From JAFNAG01 sp963739235 (GTDB lineage: Bacteria > Acidobacteriota > UBA6911): a DNA stretch of 64,000 bases. The notes beneath the pieces are model-generated. The model searched no databases and had not been told where the DNA came from. It saw only the letters and a list, made by a program, of their open reading frames with translations. The position numbers and the translations under genes are program-made. The stretch covers positions 62,001 to 126,000 of the forward strand of contig CAVTZY010000027.1 in NCBI GenBank assembly GCA_963739235.1, read 5' to 3'. Of this stretch, positions 19,289 through 27,525 are shown one piece after another. Positions within the stretch are counted from its first letter, which is position 1. Every line of letters starts with the position of its first letter.

Positions 19289-21601
19289 ATGACTCGCAAA
19301 TCCAGGATTGTGCCGACTGTCGCATTCTTGTCGTTTCTGATGATGGCGATGATTCAGAATGGAGGCACGCGTTCGGCAAGAGAACCTGCTGACTGTGTCA
19401 ATCCATATATAGGCTCGATCAGCCCAAAGACCGGCGGCACATCCCCGACGGTGCTCGTGCCTCACGGAGTAGTTGCGGTGGCGCCGCAATTCACTCCTGG
19501 AATCGGAGACAAGTATCTGGCCGACAAAATATTCGGCTTTCCAGCCGGTCCCGCGAGTATTATGCCCAGCAACGGCAGCATCAAGACGAATAACAGAGAG
19601 AACGCCTCGAGGTTTGATCATGACCAGGAGACGGCGACCCCTTATTACTACCAGGTTCTCCTCGAAGACAGTAATATCAATCTCGAGTACACCGTCACGG
19701 ATAACTCGATCTACTTCCGATTCACTTTCCCGCAGGCTGCCAGTTCCAATGTTATGCTGAGCCTGGCGCGCTCCAATGCATCCATCCAGATCGTCGGGGA
19801 CAACGCCATTGAAGGTTCCGCCGCCGGCGGCGGAGGCCGAGGAGGGAATGCGGCCGCCGCGGGATCCCCGACTTACTTTCGCGCAGAACTCAGCAAGCCG
19901 TTCCGATCGTTCGGGACCTGGAACGGCCAGAACATTTCGCAAGGTTCGAAATCTCAGTCAGGGAATAGCATCGGCGCGTTTGTCAGCTACCCCACCTCCA
20001 AGGGCGACCAGGTGGAGATGAAAATCAGTATTGCTTCCGCCCGAAGTCAGGATGAAGCACACCAGATCCTGGCAAAGGAGCTGCCCCCCTGGGGATTTGA
20101 GCAAACAAAGAACAAAGCCAGGACTCTCTGGAACCAGTCCCTCAATCTGATCAAGATCGAAGGCGGTGTCGAGGAACAACGTGCCGTGTTTTACACCGCG
20201 CTTTATCGAACCATGGGGAGGAAGGGGAACGTCTGGGACACCCATCGTTGCGCCTATCCGCTTCAAACCATCATCGAGCCTGCAGAAAACATGAAAGCAA
20301 TCCAGGGATTCATAAAGGACTATGAAACCTCCGGATGGTTGACCGATTCGGGCGCAATGATCGGACATCACTCCACGGCCGTGATTGTAGATGCTTATAG
20401 GAAAGGCCTGCGGGATTTCGAGGTGAACAAAGCCTACGAAGGCATGAAGAAAAACCACGTGGAAGCGACCATGATCCCGTGGAAAGACCGGGGTTCCATA
20501 ACAGAGCTGGAGCAGTGCTATTTTGACAAAGGATTCTTCCCCGCGCGGCCCGTCAGGGAGGATGCCAAGGTAGCCGATTTGGACAAGTGGCGCGCCGCGG
20601 TAAACCGGCTGACGGGTTCGCAAATGCCGTACCAGATCGCCTGGCTTCCTGACATCCATGTCAAAGAGTGGGTGACTCAGGTCGATTCGTGGCACAGAAG
20701 ACAGTCTGTCTCCGTCACCCTCGAGCACAGTTATGACGATTGGTGTCTGGCTCAGATGGCCAACGCTCTGGGCAAGACCGCGGATTATGATGTGTTCATG
20801 AAGAGGGCCCATAACTATCAGAATCTCTTTGACCCGCGAATCGGGCTGATGGCCCCCAAGACGGCGGACGGAAACTGGGTCGAACCTTTTGACCCGAAAC
20901 TGTCGGGCGGTTTCGCAGGGGAAGAGTATTTTGCCGAATGCAATTCCTGGTTATATACCTGGAGTGTTCAGCATGATGTGCAAGGCTTGATCAATCTGAT
21001 GGGAGGAAGAGATCAATTCATCGCAAGGCTGAATGCGCTGTTTACAGAACAGTATGTCATGGACAAACCGGCTTTCCTGGGACAGTTTCCGGATATGTCG
21101 GGATTGATCGGGATGTATTCCCAGGGCAACGAGCCCGCCTTTCACATTCCCTATCTTTACGATTTTGCAGGAGCTCCGTGGATTACTCAGAGGCGAGTGC
21201 GCGAGATCATAAAGCTGTGGTACAACGCGGGGCCGTTCGGGTTGAGTGGCGACGACGACGGCGGTGCGATGTCATCGTGGTATGTGTTCTCGGCAATGGG
21301 CTTCTATCCGGTATGCCCCGGCCAGCCGGTATATGAGATCGGAAGTCCGATTTTCGACAAGTCCACTCTCGATGTAGGCGGCGGAAAGACCTTTGTCATT
21401 GAAGCGCGGAATGTATCGGATAAGAACAAGTACATTCAATCTGCCACATTAAATGGGCAAGCGCTGGACAAGCCGTGGTTTACGCACGCGGACTTGCTCA
21501 AGGGAGGAAGGCTCGTTTTCGAGATGGGCACCCGACCCAACGTGAATTGGGGCAGCGCGCAGGAGAGTGCACCGCCCTCCATGTCCCCAGTTTCCCGCTA
21601 A
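19289..21601 (+). CDS. GH92 alpha-mannosidase
   Basis: A 770-residue secreted glycoside hydrolase. GGGGAGAG lies a few bases before the ATG at 19289, followed by a signal peptide. The family opening VNPYIGS, the catalytic region SGDDDGGAMSSWYVFSAMGF and the GNEPAFHIPYLYDFAG block are diagnostic of GH92. These are calcium-dependent exo-alpha-mannosidases that release mannose from N-glycan-like or fungal glycans. The protein is of normal length. A Gly/Ala-rich stretch (AAGGGGRGGNAAAAGSP, about 180-196) is an insertion in the N-terminal beta-sandwich. It is not linked to other carbohydrate genes, and an IS1380-type element begins directly after it. Confidence 0.92.
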   Translation: MTRKSRIVPTVAFLSFLMMAMIQNGGTRSAREPADCVNPYIGSISPKTGGTSPTVLVPHGVVAVAPQFTPGIGDKYLADKIFGFPAGPASIMPSNGSIKTNNRENASRFDHDQETATPYYYQVLLEDSNINLEYTVTDNSIYFRFTFPQAASSNVMLSLARSNASIQIVGDNAIEGSAAGGGGRGGNAAAAGSPTYFRAELSKPFRSFGTWNGQNISQGSKSQSGNSIGAFVSYPTSKGDQVEMKISIASARSQDEAHQILAKELPPWGFEQTKNKARTLWNQSLNLIKIEGGVEEQRAVFYTALYRTMGRKGNVWDTHRCAYPLQTIIEPAENMKAIQGFIKDYETSGWLTDSGAMIGHHSTAVIVDAYRKGLRDFEVNKAYEGMKKNHVEATMIPWKDRGSITELEQCYFDKGFFPARPVREDAKVADLDKWRAAVNRLTGSQMPYQIAWLPDIHVKEWVTQVDSWHRRQSVSVTLEHSYDDWCLAQMANALGKTADYDVFMKRAHNYQNLFDPRIGLMAPKTADGNWVEPFDPKLSGGFAGEEYFAECNSWLYTWSVQHDVQGLINLMGGRDQFIARLNALFTEQYVMDKPAFLGQFPDMSGLIGMYSQGNEPAFHIPYLYDFAGAPWITQRRVREIIKLWYNAGPFGLSGDDDGGAMSSWYVFSAMGFYPVCPGQPVYEIGSPIFDKSTLDVGGGKTFVIEARNVSDKNKYIQSATLNGQALDKPWFTHADLLKGGRLVFEMGTRPNVNWGSAQESAPPSMSPVSR

Positions 21602-21675
21602 TGGAAAGTGTCCATGCGCCGGGGTGCACCTAGTCCCTAAACCAGCATGATTTTTTAGCGAAAAAAGATGAAACA

Positions 21676-21753
21676 ACCTGGAATGTGCGTCGTTATTGGT
21701 TATAATAGGAATTAGCAAATAACCACTACAACCAAAAGGAGCACATTCCAGGT
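21676..21753 (+). promoter_or_regulatory. Inverted repeat across the IS1380-type leader, with internal promoter
   Basis: ACCTGGAATGTGC (21676-21688) and GCACATTCCAGGT (21741-21753) are perfectly complementary 13-mers. The right arm covers the gap between AAAAGGAG and the GTG start at 21752. TATAAT at 21701-21706 lies between the arms. RNA started there holds only one arm, while read-through RNA from outside holds both and would hide the start. This matches the known way insertion sequences avoid activation by outside transcription. Confidence 0.6.
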
Positions 21754-23257
21754 GAACAAAAGAAACCACAAAATCTACCTCAGAGACAAGCAAAATCTTG
21801 AAACCCGATTGGAACGGAAGCAGTATCCGGACCAGCCCGATCCCATGTTCAAAGACTCGAACATCCATTACGAGATTTCCGAGAGAACACGTGCCGTTGG
21901 CTGCGGAGGCGTCGGGGCTATGCACAAGCTGGTATGCAAGCTGGGATTGGATCAGGCGATTAACCAGAATGTGGCTCTGCTCAAGATCCACGTGCCGTAT
22001 TGGGAATCGGATCACGTGTTGAACATCGCCTACAACGTGCTCACTGGCGGAACGTGCCTGGAAGATATCGAGCGCCTGCGCAATGATGAGGCTTATATGA
22101 ACGCCCTCGGAGCTGACAGGATTCCGGATCCCACGACGGCGGGAGATTTCCTGCGGCGATTCGACGAGGATTGGATATTCGGACTCCAGGAAACGTTTAA
22201 CGAAACCAGGCGCAAGGTCTGGAGTTTGCAGGACGCCTCCTTCCGGAAGGAAGGCATCATCGACGTGGACGGAACCGTTGCCGAAACTACGGGCCAGTGC
22301 AAAGAAGGAATGGACATCGCCTATAACGGGATTTGGGGCTACGCTCCGTTGCTTGTGACTCTGGCCAATACGAGCAAGACGCTCTACCTGGTCAATCGAC
22401 CCGGCAACCGGCCGTCTTCTGACGGAGCAGCTGTATGGATGGACCGTGCGATTGATCTCACGATTCCGGTATTCCAGAAGGTCTGGCTGCGGGGCGACAC
22501 GGATTTCTCCTTGACCAGCAACTTTGATCGATGGGACGAGAAGGTTAGTTTTGTTTTTGGCTACGACGCCAAAAAGAACCTCGTCGATATGGCGGATGCC
22601 CTGCCGGCGAGCCATTGGAAGGTGCTCCAACGGCCTCCGCGCTATGAGATCAAGACCGAAGAGCGGCAACGCCCCGATAACGTAAAAGAACAGGTGGTCA
22701 AGCAGAGGGAGTTCGAGAACATCCGCCTGGAGAGTGAGCAAGTTGCCGAGTTCGACTATCGTCCGGGGCAGTGCAAGAAGACCTATCGGATGGTTGTCGT
22801 GCGGAAAAACCTGACCATTCAAAAAGGAGAACGCCGGTTGTTCGATGATGTCAGGTGCTTTTTCTATATCACCAACGATCGCGCCATGAGCATGCAGGAA
22901 GTCGTCTTTTTCGCCAACGACCGCTGCAACCAGGAAAACGTCATTGGTCAACTGAAAAGCGGGATCAATGCGTTGCGAATGCCATCGGACGGTTTGGAGT
23001 CCAACTGGGCTTACATGGTCATCGCGGCGCTGGCATGGAATCTGAAAGCCTGGTATGGCTTGGTGACCCTGGCGCCCGTGGCACGCCGGGACATCTTGCG
23101 AATGGAATTCAAGAGGTTCCTGATGAGCTTCATCCAGATACCATGTCAAATCGTGCAGACCGGCCGACGGCTGATATTTCGTATTCTCAGTTACAGCAAG
23201 CATCTGGAAACATTCTTCTCCACGTTCGACCACATACGGGAGCTCAAGTTTTCATGA
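21752..23257 (+). CDS. IS1380-family transposase
   Basis: A 501-residue DDE transposase, full length for the IS1380 family. The acidic residues are visible in IIDVDGTVAETTG, in WLRGDTDFS and in the RCNQENVIGQLKSGINALRM block, where Glu completes the triad. The C-terminal helix bundle (NWAYMVIAALAWNLKAWYGL) is also typical. The gene starts with GTG preceded by AAAAGGAG. It sits directly behind the mannosidase stop. I could not identify matching terminal inverted repeats or a target duplication, so the ends of the element are not defined; the ORF itself is intact and possibly active. Confidence 0.9.
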   Translation: MNKRNHKIYLRDKQNLETRLERKQYPDQPDPMFKDSNIHYEISERTRAVGCGGVGAMHKLVCKLGLDQAINQNVALLKIHVPYWESDHVLNIAYNVLTGGTCLEDIERLRNDEAYMNALGADRIPDPTTAGDFLRRFDEDWIFGLQETFNETRRKVWSLQDASFRKEGIIDVDGTVAETTGQCKEGMDIAYNGIWGYAPLLVTLANTSKTLYLVNRPGNRPSSDGAAVWMDRAIDLTIPVFQKVWLRGDTDFSLTSNFDRWDEKVSFVFGYDAKKNLVDMADALPASHWKVLQRPPRYEIKTEERQRPDNVKEQVVKQREFENIRLESEQVAEFDYRPGQCKKTYRMVVVRKNLTIQKGERRLFDDVRCFFYITNDRAMSMQEVVFFANDRCNQENVIGQLKSGINALRMPSDGLESNWAYMVIAALAWNLKAWYGLVTLAPVARRDILRMEFKRFLMSFIQIPCQIVQTGRRLIFRILSYSKHLETFFSTFDHIRELKFS

Positions 23258-23527
23258 CCCAGAGCGTCGGCAATATCCCGGTTCGCCGGCGCAAATGAGA
23301 AAAAGGGAGAAAGGGGCGCATCGAAGGCAGATAAGGAAAGCGAAAAGGTAGAAAACAGGAGGCGGAAGTCTGCCTTGAATGTGCATTGTCGTGTCAATGG
23401 GCAACAATCAGCGTGGGGAAAATGGCCACCAACTGAGAAAAACTACGACGACCACGGTCATGTTCAAACCTCGCTTGTTTTGGGCCTAGTGACGCATGAA
23501 AGGGTCATGCCTCTCTGGTCGGCAATT
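23258..23527. other. Gap after the transposase, no gene seen
   Basis: It probably contains the unrecognised right end of the IS1380-type element; a CTTGAATGTGC similar to the leader arm occurs near 23373. Confidence 0.4.
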
Positions 23528-23631
23528 GTCGGAATCGGAATCGGTATCGCTATCGGCTTTTGCGGACTGGCGAGACCGATTGCGACTGCAACTGCGATTG
23601 CGATCCCGATGCCGATACCGATCCCGACGTT
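23528..23631. repeat. Degenerate hexamer tract
   Basis: A run of units based on CGGAAT, CGATTG and CGATNC fills about 100 bases, broken by a short unique centre (GGCTTTTGCGGACTGGCGAG). Sequence on the two sides is roughly complementary in composition, giving an imperfect inverted arrangement. Frames through it encode only Ile/Gly/Ala/Pro dipeptides, so it is not coding. Confidence 0.65.
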
Positions 23632-23649
23632 TTTGGCTTCCTGCTTCTA

Positions 23650-23875
23650 TTTTCGGAAAAGCCTTTCATGCGCGTGGCGCGCACCCTACGACGCATGAAA
23701 ATGGCAATCTGCCGGCGCGGACCTTCTGTAGAGGTTTGTGATCGTGGTCGTAACCATGGTCGGGTTTTAGCTGCTTGTTGACTGCCGATCATGATCACAA
23801 CCGCGATGCTCGCTAAGGAAGCTATTTTTGGAACAGTCCTTCATGCACCTGGGGCGCACCCCTGACGCATGAAAA
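23650..23875. repeat. REP-like palindromic units around TTTCATGCG/CGCATGAAA
   Basis: TTTCATGCG (23664-23672) pairs with CGCATGAAA (23692-23700) across GTGGCGCGCACCC. A diverged copy lies at 23838-23875 (TTCATGCACCTGGGGCGCAC, then GACGCATGAAAATG). Each is preceded by a TATTTTCGGAA-like block, which also occurs near 24129 without the palindrome, and a solo GACGCATGAAA half lies at 23491-23501. Confidence 0.6.
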
Positions 23876-23900
23876 TGTTGCGCTCTCGCCGCAGGTTTCC

Positions 23901-24094
23901 TGTGCCGCCCTTTCAGGGCTCCTACCACTCGATTCCCACTTCCCAGGGCTCACGCCCTGGGCTCTGCTGCTCCACCCCTTCGGGGTTTTCAAGGTCGTGC
24001 AATGCTTAGCCCTGAAAGGGCGGGACAGCAAAGCCCAGGGCGTGAGCCCTGGGTGGAGAACCGGAGATCTCAAGCCCTGAAAGGGCGGCACAGA
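23901..24094. repeat. Inverted cluster of GCCCTGAAAGGGC palindromes
   Basis: The cluster contains CCCAGGGCTCACGCCCTGGG at 23942-23961 and its counterpart CCCAGGGCGTGAGCCCTGGG at 24033-24052. These are flanked by GCCGCCCTTTCAGGGCT on one side and two copies of AGCCCTGAAAGGGCGG on the other. The two halves face each other, as in BIME-like arrays. Such sequences are usually spread by a Y1 transposase acting in trans; none is seen here. Confidence 0.7.
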
Positions 24095-24419
24095 AACACA
24101 CATGTGGTTCGGCGCCGCAATCGGTCCTATTTTCGAAGCAGTCCCGGCATCCCGGCGGATAGATGAGATGAGAACGTCGGTTTCCTGATTATGGAGCGTC
24201 GTCAAGCTGCCTATGATCGACACACCATACAGCCCGTCAGTCGTGGACGAAAACATACTCCTGCATGCCGTTTTGAAGGACGTAAAAGCTATGTACCCTG
24301 AAGCCGGACATCAGGAGAGAGGTCACACGGGGCATAAGGTGGACAGGGGCGCAGCCCTGCCGACCCTGCGGTATAGAGCAGCGTTTCAGCATCGATAAGC
24401 TTGAATCTTGAGTGCCAAG
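24095..24419. other. Intergenic, no gene seen
   Basis: No supported frame; a TATTTTCGAAGCAGTCCC block near 24129 belongs to the repeat family described just upstream. Confidence 0.45.
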
Positions 24420-24986
24420 TCATCCAACCCTGCTGGTGTTCACCTCGCTCCTGACCGCCTGACCCCCCTTGGGAGCCTGATCGCTTCCCGGTGAGGCGGG
24501 TGTTGGTGATTTCGATTCGCCCGAAGCGTTCGCGCATAGCTTGTCGCCGGACTTGCCGTCCATGTCAATGCTGCCCTTGAATCTGGCGCCATCCTCAATG
24601 GAGATCCGGGGAGCCGAGATGTTGCCTCGCACGTTTCCCGTGCCTCGGACAATGATTTGATCCTGCCCGAACAAATTACCTTCGACTTCTCCTTCGATGG
24701 TGACAAGCTTGCCGTAGATGTCGGCTTTAACGCGGCCGTTTTTGCCGATCGTGACGTTGTTCTGCTTCAGGTCCACCTTACCCACGACCCGCCCTTGAAT
24801 CACGAGGTCTTCATCTCCCGTCAGGTCGCCTTTGATGGAAATCGAAGGACCGATAGTAGCGCTCTCCCGGCGCGTATCCATCGGATTACCGCGCGGAACG
24901 GGAATGTTGGTGGCCGCCTGTTCCGGCAGCTGGCTGTCGCCGTCTGGTCTCTTAAACTGGTAGTCGCCTTCTGGTCTCTTAAACAT
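24420..24986 (-). CDS. Bactofilin
   Basis: A 188-residue polymer-forming cytoskeletal protein. The central right-handed beta-helix shows as short hydrophobic repeats (SISIKGDLTGDEDLVIQGRV, VDLKQNNVTIGKNGRVKADI and later turns). Disordered tails flank it, as is usual. Bactofilins polymerise without nucleotide and scaffold cell-shape or envelope enzymes at the membrane. Start is taken as the ATG at 24986. The first residues contain a tandem duplication (FKRPEGDYQ-FKRPDGDSQ), a 27-base repeat; the FKRP-type N-terminus may be membrane-targeting. No peptidoglycan hydrolase is adjacent. Confidence 0.88.
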   Translation of the reverse strand: MFKRPEGDYQFKRPDGDSQLPEQAATNIPVPRGNPMDTRRESATIGPSISIKGDLTGDEDLVIQGRVVGKVDLKQNNVTIGKNGRVKADIYGKLVTIEGEVEGNLFGQDQIIVRGTGNVRGNISAPRISIEDGARFKGSIDMDGKSGDKLCANASGESKSPTPASPGSDQAPKGGQAVRSEVNTSRVG

Positions 24987-25440
24987 TATGAACCCCCCGA
25001 AAAATCGAGCATGTCTCTCCGATGCGTCCTTCTCGGACACTTAGACGCTCTGTGTGGACTTTCCCAACATCACGCAAGGACTGTGCCAGCCGAGGGTTTC
25101 GATCTGCGTGGTGCCTTATCAGGGGCTTGCGGCGATGCCGGCGGGCAGCGCGCCGCCCGTTTCGCGACAAGCAGGGCAAATTTCCCTGAAATCGCGTCCG
25201 ACGATTCAACCGCAACGCAGCCAGAGCCCCGGCAATAGAGGATCTTCTGCGGGGGATGCGGTCTCTCCGGCAACCTGGAAACAGCCTTCGAGGGGTTCAT
25301 CCATAGGCAGCGGTCCCTCGTGGAAACGCGCAGTGCCGGGGTCTTGCCTTCCACCAGTTCGAGAACGAGGAAGTGCTTGCCACCCGCTATGCGGGCGGTG
25401 GCTGACGTAATGGCTTTTCGAGGCTCAGGTGCCGATCCAG
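24987..25440. other. Intergenic containing a kinase remnant
   Basis: Apart from the kinase scrap at 25235-25400 there is no supported gene. Confidence 0.45.
25235..25400 (-). pseudogene. Ser/Thr kinase fragment (hinge region)
   Basis: The minus strand encodes GGKHFLVLELVEGKTPALRV, then, after a frame change, GPLPMDEPLEGCFQVAGET. This matches the hinge and helix D region of the intact kinase at 44746-47439 (FLVMELVEGETLAQHI ... GPLAVDESLEVCRQIAEG). No glycine loop or catalytic loop remains. Confidence 0.55.
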
Positions 25441-26259
25441 CTACCTGCGCACGAACCGGAAGCCGAGGAGCGCCCACGACCGCCTGGCAAAGTCAAGGAC
25501 GCTCGGATCGTTCCGGCGTTCGCCACGGAGGAAAAGTTCGAGTGCGCCGGCTCTGCCCTGAACCCGCGCCACGAGTTCGATGCCTCGATCGGCAAATCCG
25601 CTGCGCCCGGCGATAGCGGCGTCGGTCTTCATCAAATCGGCGTCCACAGCAATACGGAGCGCAAGGCGGCGCGAGACATCACGTTCCATCCCTGCCCCGC
25701 ACTTCAGCTCCCAGTCGTAATCCACGGATGTTTTCTTGACGATCTTGCTGCCGCTGACGTAGCCGTCGATGCGGAAATTGCCCCTCTCGCCATGCGCGTC
25801 TGCCTGCAACCCGGCAACGTTCCAGTCGACGCTGGCCATTTTCGACCGATCGATCACATGGCGTGAGACGTGGTGAAAGAGGAAGCCGACCGTGACGCGC
25901 TTACGCCTGATGCCCATCGAGCCATCAAGGGTGAAGTCGGCCTGATTCGGATCGATGGTTCTGAACTCGCTCCCCACGATCGTTTCGAGATCAGCCAGCA
26001 GGTTGATATACCCTTTGCTCCAGTCGACGATAGTGACGTCCCCGCCAAAGTGGGTGTCCCACCTGAACTGAGTCTCGCTGGGTGCAAAACGCGCCAAAGC
26101 CAGATGAAACCGATAAGCCGAGATCAGTTTCACTTTGAACGGGCCGGATGAGTTCGCATCGGGGGCCGGCGTTGGCGATTGTGCTGCTGCGGTTATTCCG
26201 GCGAGGCACACGGCAGCCGCCGCGCATGCACACCAAATCCCCTTTCGTGTTCGTTGCAC
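25441..26259 (-). CDS. Unknown secreted protein, possibly outer-membrane beta-barrel
   Basis: A 272-residue protein. The frame is open further upstream, but the GTG at 26259 is preceded by GGGAGA and opens a clear signal peptide (GIWCACAAAAVCLAGITAAA), so this start is preferred. The mature part alternates polar and hydrophobic residues (KVKLISAYRFHLALARF, INLLADLETIVGSEF, LALRIAVDADLMKTD). It ends in LDFARRSWALLGFRFVRR, resembling an outer-membrane strand with a late aromatic residue. No family is recognised. A role as a small porin or lipid-binding barrel is only a structural guess. Confidence 0.65.
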   Translation of the reverse strand: MQRTRKGIWCACAAAAVCLAGITAAAQSPTPAPDANSSGPFKVKLISAYRFHLALARFAPSETQFRWDTHFGGDVTIVDWSKGYINLLADLETIVGSEFRTIDPNQADFTLDGSMGIRRKRVTVGFLFHHVSRHVIDRSKMASVDWNVAGLQADAHGERGNFRIDGYVSGSKIVKKTSVDYDWELKCGAGMERDVSRRLALRIAVDADLMKTDAAIAGRSGFADRGIELVARVQGRAGALELFLRGERRNDPSVLDFARRSWALLGFRFVRR

Positions 26260-26944
26260 CGGTTGTCTCCCAATCGCCAAATGCGACTCGACGCCCGGCT
26301 CAGGGCAATCGAAAAGGAGCCGGGCCGCGGCCGAACTCGTAGGCACGATGTGGGCAGGGCGTTGTTGCCACAAACAGCCTGGGCAATTCCCCACAGCCGC
26401 CCCTCTTTGATCACCCTCCGCTCGCTTCACCGGGATTTCGAAGGTGGTGGCGCTGGCGGGCGCTGCCTCGAGCGTGTCCTTCATGCCGCTCAGACCTTCC
26501 CGGTGAACTCGACGATGGGCGCCCTGCCCGGATCATTGCAGGCCATGTCGTCGGGCTCCGTCAGAACCCACGATTTTCCTCCTGCGGCTGCGCACCTGTA
26601 ACCTTTATCGCCAGCCGCTGAGTCTCATAAGTCGGGTGGATGACGGAAACCGTGAGCGCCTTCTGGCATTTTGTCTATGCGGCAGCGACGTTGCGCGGCT
26701 CGGGCGCCCCTGCAATCTCCACGGGGATCGAGCCGAAACGGCGACGATACATCACCGGCGCATCACACGTTGAATCGAGCACAGCGGCCGTCTTGCTCGT
26801 CTTGATGGCGCCGATGACGTGGACCGTCGGGGTGTAGCAGGCCGGCGCGATCACATCCGGGTTGCGGCTGTATTCATTGATGCCAGCGGCCAATCCCGGC
26901 GCGTTGATGAAGTCCCCCGTCAGTATCTTGCTTCCGTTCACTTC
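26260..26944. other. Long gap with no firm gene
   Basis: A minus-strand frame at 26675-26986 (103 residues, GSTFLSPEVNGSKILTGDFI...) is open but begins inside the dispersed repeat and resembles no family I know, so it is not called. Confidence 0.45.
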
Positions 26945-27298
26945 AGGAGATAGGAAGGTCGAGCCGCGTTTCCGGTTGAGTTCCACGCCAAGGCCTGCGC
27001 TCGTCTGGCTTCCTGCCGGGTCCTCAGGTTCGTAGTTGAGAGACTATGTTAATCTCCCGGCCTCTAAATCACAGCCATGATCTGCTCTGGCAGGATTCTA
27101 CACCCTGAAAGAATGCGCGGACAGACAAATCCCCGTCCGGCCTCTGACCTTGCTGTCGTCCTATGACCACTGACTTGCGACGTCAGGATACTAATCGTCC
27201 CCAGATCGTTATTGTCCAGGAGTCGCGTTCGGGTAAATATCCCCCACATATCATCCAGCCCGAGGAGACCGTTTACAGCGTGGCGGAGTTGTTGATGT
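26945..27298 (-). repeat. Dispersed recombinase-end element, copy B
   Basis: Reverse-oriented, nearly full copy. The minus strand reads QQLRHAVNGLLGLDDM at its left edge, the recombinase C-terminus. The shared flank follows (TGGACAATAACGATCTGGGG, GTGTAGAATCCTG, GATTTAGAGGCCGGGAGATT, CAGACGAGCGCAGGCCTTGG), ending near AACGCGGCTCG. Confidence 0.72.
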
Positions 27299-27525
27299 GA
27301 GCTGTTCGCCCGAACGCCGTTGGACCATATACCAGTTCCCGAGAAGCCGACTACCTCCAAGTGATCCCAGTCAATATATAGAGTTGGTGTCGATCGTTAC
27401 GTATACTTCTGACTTGGTCAAATGCCGCAGGTCCCGCCACTTGAGAAAACTTTAGTTCCCTCATACGCCGTCTTACCGTAGTAGTCTTACGCAACACGGT
27501 CTATTCTGACTCCAGGAGCGCGAAG
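27299..27525. other. Intergenic before the methyltransferase
   Basis: No gene seen; AGGAG near 27513 serves the methyltransferase start. Confidence 0.45.

Noticed and set aside
21449..23233. 594-codon minus-strand frame opposite the transposase
   Set aside because: Shadow of the IS1380-type transposase, which has all expected catalytic motifs.
21602..23390. Terminal inverted repeats of the IS1380-type element
   Set aside because: ATGCGCC-type and GAATGTGC-type similarities on both sides were too short or in the wrong orientation; no target duplication was found.
23528..23698. Open frames of Ile/Gly/Pro dipeptides through the hexamer tract
   Set aside because: Low-complexity repeat; all frames look alike and there is no start signal.
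26675..26986. 103-residue minus-strand frame
   Set aside because: It begins in repeat copy B, has no ribosome site and resembles no family I know.
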